Part shown: in pieces, positions 1-8,283 of the stretch | Position numbering within the stretch: position 1 is the first letter of the stretch | How the letters are laid out: every line of letters begins with the position of its first letter | Origin: Spiroplasma endosymbiont of Agriotes lineatus | Lineage (GTDB): Bacteria; Bacillota_I; Bacilli_A; Mycoplasmatales; Nriv7 | Reading direction: 5' to 3' | NCBI RefSeq assembly: GCF_964019485.1 | Contig: NZ_OZ026448.1 | Coordinates: forward strand, 186,001-250,000 | Length of the DNA: 64,000 nucleotides | Made by a program: the position numbers and the translations under genes | The notes under the pieces: generated by a model | The model's database searches: none | The model's input: the letters and a program-made list of their open reading frames with translations, nothing else | Told to the model about the DNA's origin: nothing

Positions 1-70
1 TGGGGAAGCATTTTTTTCATCAGAAAGAGAAGGGCCAGTAAGAACAAATACAGTTACTACTATAGTATAA
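1..70 (+). CDS. 3' end of a surface-protein gene (partial)
   Basis: Frame 2 is open from the window edge to a TAA at 68-70 and would encode a tail ending in TNTVTTIV. The same 3' end, including the downstream terminator, recurs near 54070-54280 after the beta-propeller-like surface protein pseudogene. I therefore infer that the window opens inside a paralogue of that gene. The copy here keeps its frame to the stop, while the one at 54 kb does not. Function unknown; only the last 22 residues or so are visible. Confidence 0.5.
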   Translation, partial: GEAFFSSEREGPVRTNTVTTIV

Positions 71-164
71 AGTTTTATAAAAACGATATTAGCTATTTAG
101 AACAATAACTTTAATTAAAACAAGCCCAACAAGTTTAAATTTCTTGTAAAAATAAAAAATATTC

Positions 165-200
165 AAACCAGTAATTAACTAAAATTACTGGTTTTTATTT
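165..200 (+). terminator. Rho-independent terminator
   Basis: An 11-bp stem AACCAGTAATT / AATTACTGGTT is followed by a T-rich run. It lies about 95 bp after the partial surface-protein gene and is repeated at 54238-54273 after its paralogue. Confidence 0.8.
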
Positions 201-280
201 TGTCAAAATATAAAAAATGAAAAAGTTGTTTAGTTGTCCAAAAGTGTTTGTTATCGTAAAAAGTCATCTTTCTTTTGGCA

Positions 281-447
281 GTTATAGTTTTTAAAATATG
301 CTATTTAGCATTTCAAAATATGACTAAAAAATGAACAATGCCAATTCAAAATTGGGGTAGTGCAATTTCACATTTAATGATAAAATTTGAAGACAGAGTG
401 AATTTAAGTTAATTACTTAGAGACACATATAATTGTACAGCCTCTAG
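281..447 (+). mobile_element. 3' remnant of an IS256-family transposase with right terminal repeat
   Basis: The sequence matches the last part of the IS256-type transposase remnant at 33655-34602, including the C-terminal motif WTMPIQNWGSAISHLMIKF and the stop. It then runs into the terminal repeat AGAGACAC...TTGTACAG, a variant of the right end seen at 60150-60172. No 5' part is present, so this is a dead fragment lying between the surface-protein gene and the prophage. Confidence 0.7.
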
Positions 448-484
448 AAAAAACCACGCTTCCTGAATAGTAAATTTTACCAGT

Positions 485-973
485 TTAATTATTTTTAAAT
501 TCAGTTTTAAATTCTAATATTTTTCATTTGGCATATCTTTCATTTTTGTCTCATTCTCGTACTTTCATTTTTATGTTTTTTAATTTTTTATTTTGATAGG
601 ATAAAAAATCTTTATTTTCTCAATATCTTGGTTCACTGTTTTTTTCTCAATTTAAATCATATTCTAATGATTTTAATATTGGTAATGTAATCTTGTCATT
701 TTTGTCAACATAAAATTCTCAATCATTAAGTTTCATTCGTGGAGGCAAGTTTTTGGGCATAAATTTATTTTCTACATTAAATTTTATTTCTCATTTTTGA
801 TTTCACTTGCTGTTGTCATCTTTTGATGATTTAAGTGTTAATTTTGATTTTTTTAAGTTTAATTCGTATGATTCATTCTCAATTGGCAATGTTGTTTTAT
901 TTTCTTTTTTAGAACACCCAACTATTGGCAATGTTGTCAGCCCCCAAAGAGCTATTATATTTAAAATTTTCAT
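485..973 (-). CDS. Plectrovirus-associated lipoprotein carrying the ORF1 N-terminal domain
   Basis: A 162-residue lipoprotein. It starts after a clear AAAGGAG ribosome-binding site and has a hydrophobic signal ending in the lipobox LPIVGC, so it should be anchored to the membrane by an acylated Cys at about residue 20. About 12 residues after the Cys, the remaining 123 residues or so are identical to residues of the upstream ORF1 protein (DNA 509-877 equals 2709-3077 with no mismatch I can see), followed by a short unique tail. It reads through several TGA codons as Trp and is intact. It is the last gene of the prophage, 49 bp after ORF1 and separated from it by an AT dinucleotide tract. A similar lipoprotein gene, broken, follows ORF1 in the prophage fragment at 54.4 kb. 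Function unknown; see findings. Confidence 0.8.
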
Positions 974-1002
974 AAATTTAACTCCTTTATTTTGTTTTTT
1001 CA

Positions 1003-1022
1003 ATATATATATATATATATAA
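1003..1022. repeat. AT dinucleotide microsatellite between ORF1 and lipoprotein
   Basis: About ten AT units sit directly downstream of the ORF1 stop and 30 bp before the lipoprotein start. The third prophage copy has a shorter tract at the same place (54805-54819). Length variation could change spacing in the leader of the lipoprotein gene. Confidence 0.75.
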
Positions 1023-3197
1023 TTATACAAAAATTCTTAATATCATTAGAAAGATGGCAAAACCAATTAAAAATTGAAAGGTATAGTAAAAAGCTGGCAC
1101 GGTTTTAAAGATCGGAAAAATGGCGGTTGAAAAGTTAACTGTTGCTTTCGCAATAATTGCTAATGGCCGTAAAATCGTAATGATTTGTGACGCTGTCAGA
1201 ATTCAGTTAATCATTTTGATACTAGCATTCTGAATGGTACAACCAATATCATTAAAGGTTGGTATTCATCGTCCAGAATATTTGCAATTTGCTGGCGGAA
1301 TTAAGTCATCTCATTCTGAGTTGGTTGAACCATCAGGTATAAAGGCTGTGGAATTAAGAACATTAAAGTCATAAATTTTAAAATTGTAATTAGAGATACC
1401 ACCCTTGTGATAAAGTGGAAAAGTTAAGGTAAAAATATTAATACCATAGCGAATATCAATATCGGTATTAAGGTAATTAATACTGTTAGCTGGTTTACTG
1501 GTCGGCAAGGTAATCAGTTTATTATCATAGGATTTAAGGACATTAAAATCAATTTGATAAATGCTATTGTTGTTTTTAATAGCATTATAATTTTTTTGGT
1601 GCGTTTTTTTATCAAAAGTAAAAAAATAACTTCTTAGTAATAATTCTGAGTTTCCTATAATATTTACTAAGTATTTTTTGGGATAAAAAGTAATTAAGGA
1701 GCGATAAAAGAAACCGATTTGAATAAAATAGTTCTTGTTATAATTATCTACGCCTTTAAAATCAATTTCAGTATGAGTGTTTTCATCCATATCAAAAGTC
1801 GCATAAAATAAACTGGCAAAAAAATTGCCAAGAATTTCGTAGATTTCATCAAAGACATTTTTGTAATCGCTGTTGTTAATACCAGGGATGTTGTTTTTAA
1901 AGTATAGGTAAATGTCATTTTTTAATTCAGGGTCGTATCTCAAAAAACTAAATCTAACATTGAGGTAATTTAAGGTACCAAAAAGATACTTAATTAGGTA
2001 ATAATCGTTAGCCTTTTTGGTGTCGTATTTTCAGATTTCGGCCTCACCATGTAGCAGTTGTAAATAATTATTTCCAGCAATTAGGGTTTTGTTAAATGCC
2101 TTAATTTTAAGGACATTATCGTTATTATCATCTTGTTTTGGAATGGTCATTTTAATTGTATTTGTTCCTTGCAATTGTGTGCTCGTTTCAATTGCGGTAA
2201 ATTTAACGGTAAATGTTCTGTCAGCGACATTGTCTGTTGTTAAATCAAAAGTAGCCCTTTCATCTAAGTAATTGTTGTCATTATCTTTAATTTCTGTATT
2301 ATAGTCGATACCTTCAATTGCATTATTTACGCCAGTAAGATTATTAATTGTTTCATTAAGTCTCTTTTTAATTTTTTTTATAACTTCAATTTTGGTTGCA
2401 TTTGTCGGGTCAATTATTTCTGAGTTTGGTAAAATAGTAGAATTTTTGTGATAAAAATAGCTTTCATTTTTAAAACCATGATTTTTAATCGTAAATTCTT
2501 TATAGTAACCTTTTTCTAAGGTGTCAATGAAATTAAATACCGGTGTTCAATAGAGATAAGAGTAATTAAATTTATCAAAATCACCACGATGAATCATTAA
2601 ATAATCAAGATTATCAATAACATCACTATAGTTATGATTACCATCAAATTTGGTGGTTTTTTCTGGTAAATCAATATCAGTCGAGGGTTTAGTTTCTGAT
2701 TGTGCGTCAAATTCTAATATTTTTCATTTGGCATATCTTTCATTTTTGTCTCATTCTCGTACTTTCATTTTTATGTTTTTTAATTTTTTATTTTGATAGG
2801 ATAAAAAATCTTTATTTTCTCAATATCTTGGTTCACTGTTTTTTTCTCAATTTAAATCATATTCTAATGATTTTAATATTGGTAATGTAATCTTGTCATT
2901 TTTGTCAACATAAAATTCTCAATCATTAAGTTTCATTCGTGGAGGCAAGTTTTTGGGCATAAATTTATTTTCTACATTAAATTTTATTTCTCATTTTTGA
3001 TTTCACTTGCTGTTGTCATCTTTTGATGATTTAAGTGTTAATTTTGATTTTTTTAAGTTTAATTCGTATGATTCATTATTTTGCCTTTTGCTTCTAATTA
3101 GTGATTGTGTTTTTGTTTTATCATTATTAATGTTTCAGGGAATGGTAAAAATGTTATTGAAACTAATAATTATCATGGTAAATATTTTCATAAACAT
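1023..3197 (-). CDS. Plectrovirus ORF1-like surface/adsorption-type protein
   Basis: A 724-residue protein encoded in one frame if TGA is Trp. Its length and position fit the large ORF1 of SpV1/SVTS2-type Spiroplasma plectroviruses, a minor virion protein thought to act in adsorption. Start: ATG after AAAAGGAGTG. The N-terminus is hydrophobic (signal-like). Residues ~40-163 are duplicated in the downstream lipoprotein. Residues ~250-365 look like a spiralin-type beta domain that is missing from the copy at 54.8-56.25 kb. The C-terminal 80 residues hold one or two membrane segments ending in LMILRIFV. This is the only full-length ORF1 in the window. Family assignment rests on size, order and topology, not on a database search. 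Confidence 0.8.
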
Positions 3198-3212
3198 TTT
3201 TATCACTCCTTT

Positions 3213-3485
3213 TTAAAATATTTTATTTCTCGTTGTTCTTTTTTCTTTAATTTTTTTAATAAGTCACTCAATACCACAATTTATAATTACCGCTATTGTC
3301 ATGCATATATCTAAATATCCTAATATCATAAGTGAAATTAATGTTTCAAATTTTTCATATAATAATTTCAAATCATTAATTTCCAATTTTAAAAATGGAA
3401 TGAAAAAGATAATAATCATAAAAATGTAAGGCAAAATTCTTCATCAATATCTTTTTAAAAAATTAATTAACTTGTTTGATTTCAT
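3213..3485 (-). CDS. Small plectrovirus membrane protein (90 aa)
   Basis: 90 residues with two predicted membrane segments (around residues 18-32 and 50-72) and a basic C-terminal tail rich in Lys and Arg. The start overlaps the end of the preceding gene by 23 bp, and the stop lies just ahead of the ORF1 ribosome-binding site, so it belongs to the phage operon. It contains two consecutive TGA (Trp) codons near the start. No family recognised beyond its position in a plectrovirus. Confidence 0.7.
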
Positions 3486-3855
3486 TTTTCAAGGCTCTTT
3501 TTGCTTTAATTTTTTGAATAATCAAGCGGATTAATTTTTCAAATTTAAGTGCAAAATATATTGCTCCGCCTCATCAAAAAACAAAAATTCCTGCTAGCAT
3601 AATACCACTATTGAATTTGCCAAAGAATTTAACCATTTGTTCATTCATAAAATTATTAAATTCATCACTTGTTCCAGTTATTCATTTAGTATTGATTGCT
3701 GTTAATACACAAAGTAATAAGCTTATAAAAATGAAAATGATACTTAATACTATTTTTAACCACTGCTTTTTAAAAGAATTTTTAATTCTTAATTTTAATG
3801 GCATCTTTTCTTTTGAATTATCTTTTTTAAATAATTTTATTAAAAGTTTTTTCAT
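3463..3855 (-). CDS. Plectrovirus membrane protein (130 aa)
   Basis: 130 residues: a basic N-terminus, one long hydrophobic segment around residues 36-55, a second around 86-102 containing WWGG, and a Lys/Arg-rich C-terminus. It starts with ATG after GGGAGAG. It overlaps the next gene and follows the 82-residue membrane protein by 22 bp. The topology suggests a role in virion assembly or extrusion through the membrane; this is inference from the phage context. Confidence 0.7.
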
Positions 3856-3877
3856 TTTAACTCTCCCTTCATATTTT

Positions 3878-4126
3878 TTATCGTCCTTTAATTACAATAA
3901 ATAAGGCAATAAGTACACAAGTAACACCAAGAATAGTAAAGATTGGGTGTTGCGAAAATGTTCGTGCCATTGGTTTAAATAGTTCTAAAATTGTTAAATT
4001 GCTAGTAATAAACTTTTGGAAATTGACAAGACCTTCGCTAATATAGTTTGTTAAAGTTTCAAAATGACTACCAGCTAATAGTCCAAGAACAGTTATTAAG
4101 ATAAAAATAATAATTAGTTTAAACAT
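3878..4126 (-). CDS. Plectrovirus small membrane protein (82 aa)
   Basis: 82 residues with an N-terminal membrane segment (residues 4-20) and a C-terminal one (61-78), separated by an amphipathic stretch. It starts 2 bp after the stop of the preceding gene (minus strand), tightly coupled within the phage operon. It could be a minor capsid or assembly protein, as small bitopic proteins of filamentous phages are; no specific match is claimed. Confidence 0.7.
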   Translation of the reverse strand: MFKLIIIFILITVLGLLAGSHFETLTNYISEGLVNFQKFITSNLTILELFKPMARTFSQHPIFTILGVTCVLIALFIVIKGR

Positions 4127-4128
4127 TT

Positions 4129-4413
4129 TTAGTTACCTTGTTTTGTTTTTATCGGTTTTACTTGTTTTTTAACTTTTCCTCAGGCACTTAAACGACCTTT
4201 ATTTTTAACTGCATATTGGCGTTGTTTTTCTAAATTAACTTGTTGACTACCAAATCCAAGAATAATTGCCATAAGAAATTCTACGGCCAGCGTTAAGAAT
4301 AGAGGAAATATTAGTTGAATATTTGTTCCCGGTACTTCAAGACTTCAAATTAAATCAAAAACTTTATAAAGCATTTGAGCGAGAAAGTCGGCCATTTTTG
4401 CGAGATTTTCCAT
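4129..4413 (-). CDS. Plectrovirus membrane protein (94 aa)
   Basis: 94 residues: a short amphipathic N-terminus, one hydrophobic segment around residues 33-53, and a strongly basic C-terminal third (KNKGR, KKQVK, PIKTK) likely facing the cytoplasm, where it could contact DNA. ATG follows the stop of the ATPase gene by 6 bp. It reads two TGA codons as Trp. Function inferred only from position between the ATPase and other membrane proteins of the phage. Confidence 0.7.
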
Positions 4414-4419
4414 TTTTTA

Positions 4420-5405
4420 TTATTCCTTTTCTTTCATTTTTCTTAAAAATTTGCTAAATTTATCCATTTTTAAGTATTCTAAGTCTTCTAAATCAATTGC
4501 TGTGTCAGTATAGTATTTGTCTTCATAGTCAGGATTAACTTTTAAATTTAAGTAATCTCTTAAAAATGCTAGGTAAAAAGAATTGTAAGTGTTAAGTGTT
4601 GGTAAAGGAATTTTTAGTTTAAAAAAATAAATATCAAGTGCAGGAATATCACGATATTTAACGCGACGACCTTTTTTACTATTTTTAGCATCAATTAAGG
4701 TGTTTCGTCAGCGTTCATATTCTTCAATACTAGTAAAGGTACCATAGATGACTTTTAAATAGGGACGAAAAATATTAACGGGTTTTTTACGAATGCCCAC
4801 AATCTCACATTATTAGCAATATCGCGAACTTTAACTCAAATATGTTTATCTCTTTGACCGCTAGCGAGAACAATATGACCAAAATGCCGTGCCAGAGCGA
4901 AATATTCTTGAATACCGGTTTCTTCGTTTTTGGTATTATTTTTTTCTCAATCAGTTCCTTCTAAAAATAAGTTGGTTTCATCTCACAAAAGTAAGGTTTT
5001 GTCTGGCAATACTGGATAATCAAAGTCTAACAAACCCATATGGCCTAAACTTAATTTTTGGGTTTCTAGTAATGGAAATGTTGATGCGATATTATATTTT
5101 TTCTTTTTTAGTAATTTTGATGCGTATACTAGAAAAGCGGTTTTTCCAGTTCCTAATGAACCAATCACAATATTTAATGGTGAGTTTTTTAAGAAGTTAA
5201 TAACTTTGTTAATTTGTGTTAAATTACCGATTTTAAAAAGAAAAATTAAAATACAACCTGCTAAAAATAAATAGCTTACAATGTTTTTAAAATAACCGTT
5301 GTAAATATATCAAATTGCTCCTCAATGTCATAAAATTAAAAATGAGGTGCGATTTAATTCAATAAAATGGTTATTTTTTTCTATTATTCATTTGCAAAAT
5401 TTCAT
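4420..5405 (-). pseudogene. Plectrovirus Zot-like assembly ATPase, frameshifted
   Basis: The protein starts with ATG at 5405, has an N-terminal membrane region (residues ~22-70) and a P-loop GSLGTGKT with a Walker B-like LLLWDE about 65 residues later. This is the layout of Zot/gpI-type ATPases that drive extrusion of filamentous phages. Reading is open until about 4805, where one base appears to be missing: the frame continues ANNVRLW to an early TAA, whereas the next frame gives the expected continuation VGIRKKPVNIFRPYLKV through to the TAA at 4420. Two lesion-free halves argue for a recent mutation or a sequencing error. If real, this prophage could not extrude virions on its own. Confidence 0.8.
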
Positions 5406-5429
5406 CTTGCACCTCACTTTATTTTTTTG

Positions 5430-5672
5430 TTAGCGTACTGCTCCAAGTAATTTTTCAAACATTTTAAAGCAAATAAAGAATATTGCCAAAATAAATGGAA
5501 AAATGAATATTCAGTAGTCAGCAAAGAAATTACCGACTTGTGGCATATTAACAGCAATAATTTCCCACATTTTAGTAAACGCTGTTATAATCGCATTCCA
5601 TAATTTAGTCATCGCGTCACTAGCTGTTATTTTTGTTACTGCTGGTGCTTCTGTTAAGAAAGTTCCAATCAT
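5430..5672 (-). CDS. Plectrovirus major coat protein (B-like)
   Basis: 80 residues: an N-terminal amphipathic half rich in Ala, Thr and Val, one membrane segment around residues 54-69 (FIFPFILAIFFICF), and a short basic C-terminus (KMFEKLLGAVR). This is the classic inovirus coat plan and matches the size and position of the plectrovirus coat gene. A strong ribosome-binding site (AAAGGGGGTGAT) precedes ATG, which fits high expression. A damaged copy lies at 7291-7496. Confidence 0.8.
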
Positions 5673-5691
5673 ATAATCACCCCCTTTCTTT

Positions 5692-5826
5692 TTAAAACAT
5701 TCATCATTTATATTCAAAGTTTTTCTTAAATTTGTTAAAACCACGATTAACCTTAACACGATTGTATTTTTTCCTAATTAATTTTGAATTTCTTTGGGAA
5801 TGCATCACAATGTAACTTCTTGACAT
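5692..5826 (-). CDS. Small basic plectrovirus protein (44 aa)
   Basis: 44 residues, very rich in Arg and Lys (RNSKLIRKKYNRVKVNRG), ending in KWWMF with two UGA Trp codons. The start overlaps the end of the preceding membrane protein gene by 0-12 bp, depending on start choice. The charge suggests binding of the circular ssDNA genome inside the particle, as small basic proteins do in other inoviruses. The second copy (7519-7653) differs in only one residue, so the protein is under constraint or very recently duplicated. Confidence 0.7.
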
Positions 5827-5837
5827 TAATTTTTTCT

Positions 5838-6068
5838 CTATCTAAATACTGATATGGTTTTCCAAAGTAGCATTAGAATAAATCACACCATAATCGCTGT
5901 TAAGAATCAAAAAGCAATGTTTGCTATTAAAAGTCAAAGTGTTTCTTGAGTTAAATCAATTTCTTTACCACCACTAATATGAGCCGGAATAACTGTAATT
6001 TGAATAAATAAATCTCAGAAAGTTTGTTTAATTTGTTCTCAATTAAATTCTTTTAAATTTACTGTCAT
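5838..6068 (-). CDS. Plectrovirus small membrane protein (76 aa)
   Basis: 76 residues with a polar N-terminal 40 residues and one strong membrane segment (LLIANIAFWFLTAIMVWFIL) near the C-terminus. It contains six TGA-coded Trp. The copy at 7665-7895 is intact and close to identical in its membrane segment but differs at several N-terminal residues (for example TVNL versus IINL). Likely a minor virion protein; function not assigned. Confidence 0.7.
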
Positions 6069-6071
6069 TTT

Positions 6072-6233
6072 TTATCTACCAAAAATCATTTTTATTGGTA
6101 AATACATAATTGAAATTAATGCGAAAAGAAAAGTGATGATAATAATTAATCCGGCAATAAACGCAACTTGTGCAGGCATTTTTTCTATCGGAACAAACAG
6201 TTCTAAGAATTCCATGATAATTTTTCAAAACAT
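6072..6233 (-). CDS. Plectrovirus small membrane protein (53 aa)
   Basis: 53 residues with one membrane segment (around residues 24-46) and an amphipathic N-terminus. Its ATG overlaps the stop of the upstream gene as TAATG, a translational-coupling arrangement. An intact second copy is at 7899-8060, with conservative differences only. Probably a minor coat or assembly protein; no specific family recognised. Confidence 0.65.
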
Positions 6234-6454
6234 TATTTTTTATCCGCGTTATTGTTTTTTGAATTAGGAGCTTTAACTCATTCTTCAAAGCGAGCAATAA
6301 ATACTTTTTCGTCTTTTGTAAAATTACCAGTATTACTTTTAATGGCATTTTTATATTTAATTCGCATTTTTATTTTGGCATAAATTTTATAAGCAAAATA
6401 TGCCAATAGCATGATGCTGATAATAATAAATATTAGTCCAATCGCAATATTCAT
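6233..6454 (-). CDS. Plectrovirus single-span membrane protein (73 aa)
   Basis: 73 residues: an N-terminal membrane anchor (residues 4-24), then a charged cytoplasmic part with the conserved stretch NFTKDEKVFIARFEEWVK. Starts after AGGAGTTTAAAA. The intact second copy at 8060-8281 keeps this stretch unchanged, so the soluble part is probably functional. Position is early in the operon, right after the gene that begins it. Confidence 0.65.
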
Positions 6455-6456
6455 TT

Positions 6457-6787
6457 TTAAACTCCTTTAAAATAGTTATAATTTATATCTTTTTTGTTGT
6501 TTTCTTTTTTGGCAATGAAGAAGCCTAATAATTCTTGTCCTTTAATTAACTTGGTTTCATTTTCTTTTTGATTAATTGAAATTACTTGATATTTACTTAC
6601 TATTTTTAATTATTCCGATGCAAATTGAATTTTCATATTTTCCTTTATAAACAAATCGTTTTGGAAACCAAATACCGATTTGTTCATTAAATCACGGAAT
6701 TTTTGGGGCTTTAATAAGCATTGCGTTTTGCGTTTCTTTTAAGAGATATTTTTTAGTATTTAAGAAAATGTTTTCAATGTTTTTCAT
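6457..6787 (-). pseudogene. First gene of the plectrovirus operon, frameshifted
   Basis: The ATG at 6787 follows GAAAGGT and opens a protein beginning MKNIENIFLNTKKYLLKE. Reading stops after 64 residues at 6593-6595. By comparison with the second copy, a 4-nt insertion near 6597 shifts the frame; past it the original frame continues to a TAA at 6457 (full length about 109 residues). The second copy is broken at a different place by a TAG. No known domain recognised; it is cytoplasmic in composition and could be a replication or ssDNA-binding protein, which is a guess from its place at the operon start. Confidence 0.65.
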
Positions 6788-6807
6788 AATAAATTACCTT
6801 TCTTATA

Positions 6808-6890
6808 GATAAACTAAGTTATATATATTAACTAAGTTAGTTAACTTAGTTTTTTAAACACTTATATATCGCAGATTTAAGTGTTTAAAA
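6808..6890 (-). promoter_or_regulatory. Palindromic region upstream of the plectrovirus operon
   Basis: Immediately upstream of the first phage gene are a perfect dyad CTAAGTTA-GT-TAACTTAG (6832-6849), a half-site AAACTAAGTT (6811-6820) and a hairpin AAACACTTA...TAAGTGTTT (6856-6886). The same set recurs in front of the second copy. Candidate operator and/or replication origin of the phage. Confidence 0.6.
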
Positions 6891-6924
6891 AACTTTGTTA
6901 GTAAATTTTGTTTTTTAATTAGAT

Positions 6925-7290
6925 AAAAATTTTAATAATTTTAAACTTAGCATACCCCTATATAGAAATTTCTACACTTTAATATCCGCATCCTACCCTT
7001 GGAACTAATTTAATAGCGTGTATATTTTTAGGAAATCCACCCATTCATTTTTTTATTGCAAAACAAAACAAATTGCTATAGCTAATAGGGTGTTATCTAT
7101 TAACTGGTAAACTTCTTTTGGTTATGGCGACCACCCACAATTTATCGTGCTTTAATACATACCAACATTATTAATTCACTTGTATTTAATTTTCAAAGAA
7201 CAAACTTTTAACACCTTATAAAATAAAAAGACAATCATTGCTGACTGTCTTAATACTTATTCAAATCTTTACCTACCTAAGAAAACTTTA
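6925..7290. repeat. Dispersed non-coding repeat S, copy 1
   Basis: A ~365-bp sequence repeated at 16003-16379 and, shortened, at 23530-23757. It has no convincing ORF. Its right end (ACTTTATGCGTCC) matches the terminal repeat of the MITE family, so it may be the filler of an ISLre2-related non-autonomous element. It separates the two plectrovirus blocks. Confidence 0.6.
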
Positions 7291-7496
7291 TGCGTCCGAA
7301 AAATGAATATTCAATAGTCAGCAAAGAAGTTACCGACTTGTGGCATATTAACAGCAATAATTTCTCACATTTTAGTAAACGCCGTTATAATTGCATTTCA
7401 CAATTTAGGCATCGCATCACTCACACTCACTAGCTGTTATTTTTTCTACTGTTGCTGGTGGTGGTGGGCGGCATTGGCCAAGAAAGTTCCAATCAT
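7291..7496 (-). pseudogene. Damaged second copy of the plectrovirus coat protein gene
   Basis: The start is conserved (MIGTF after a G-run RBS) but the reading frame breaks after about a dozen residues because of insertions around 7425-7475. The 3' end, including the membrane segment, is cut off where repeat S joins at about 7291. The C-tract in front of the start is longer than in the first copy (7-8 versus 5). Confidence 0.75.
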
Positions 7497-7518
7497 ATAA
7501 TCACCCCCCCTTTCTTAT

Positions 7519-7653
7519 TTAAAGCATTCATCATTTATATTCAAAGTTTTTCTTAAATTTGTTAAAACCACGATTAACCTTAACACGATTATATTTTTTC
7601 CTAATTAATTTTGAATTTCTTTGTGAATGCATCACAATGTAACTTCGCGACAT
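7519..7653 (-). CDS. Small basic plectrovirus protein, second copy (44 aa)
   Basis: Intact and, apart from the last residue (ML instead of MF), identical in protein to the copy at 5692-5826, although several codons differ silently. The same rich Arg/Lys content suggests ssDNA binding. It sits upstream of the broken coat gene in the same order as in the first block. Confidence 0.65.
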
Positions 7654-7664
7654 TACTTTTGTTT

Positions 7665-7895
7665 CTATCTAAATACCGATATGGTTTTTCAAAGTAGCAT
7701 TAGAATAAATCACACCATAATTGCTGTTAATAATCAAAAAGCAATGTTTGCTATTAAAAGTCAAAGCGGTACTTCGGTTAATTTAATTTCTTTACCACCA
7801 GTAATGTGTGCCGGAATAGTTGTAATTTGAATAAATAAATCTCAGAAAGTTTGTTTGATTTGTTCTCAATCAAATTCTTTTAAGTTTATTATCAT
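7665..7895 (-). CDS. Plectrovirus small membrane protein, second copy (76 aa)
   Basis: Intact homologue of 5838-6068 with the same length and membrane segment. Differences cluster in the N-terminal polar half (IINL, ITGG, KLTEVP). Silent and conservative changes outnumber damaging ones, so it either was recently functional or still is. Confidence 0.65.
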
Positions 7896-7898
7896 TTT

Positions 7899-8060
7899 TT
7901 ATCTCCCAAAAATCATTTTTATTGGTAAATACATAATTGAAATTAATGCGAAAAGAAAAGTAATGATAATAATTAATCCGGCAATAAACGAGACTTGTGC
8001 AGGCATTTTTTCCATCGAAATAAACAGTTCTAAAAATTCCATAATAATTTCTCAAAACAT
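7899..8060 (-). CDS. Plectrovirus small membrane protein, second copy (53 aa)
   Basis: Intact homologue of 6072-6233, with the TAATG overlap to the upstream gene preserved. Five or so substitutions, including VPIEK to ISMEK; the membrane segment is unchanged. Confidence 0.6.
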
Positions 8061-8281
8061 TATTTTTTATTCTCATTATTTTCTTTTGAATTAGGACCTT
8101 TAACCCATTCTTCAAAGCGAGCAATAAATACCTTTTCATCTTTTGTGAAATTACCAATATTATTTTTAATGGCATTTTTATATTTAATTCACATTTTTAT
8201 TTTGGCATAAATTTTATAAGCAAAATATGCCAATAACATTATGCAAATAATAGTAAATATTATTCCAATCGCAATATTCAT
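8060..8281 (-). CDS. Plectrovirus single-span membrane protein, second copy (73 aa)
   Basis: Intact homologue of 6233-6454. The soluble stretch NFTKDEKVFIARFEEWVK is unchanged while the membrane anchor and the C-terminal tail vary, which suggests constraint on the cytoplasmic part. Confidence 0.6.
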
Positions 8282-8283
8282 TT

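Noticed and set aside
807-1022. Plus-strand open frame of 71 codons overlapping the lipoprotein gene
   Set aside because: It is the antisense of the lipoprotein and of ORF1, where the same frame is seen again at 3007; no RBS and Phe/Leu-rich composition typical of antisense AT-rich DNA.
6925-7290. Repeat S as an rRNA or tRNA gene
   Set aside because: No cloverleaf or recognisable rRNA segment; GC content is as low as intergenic DNA.
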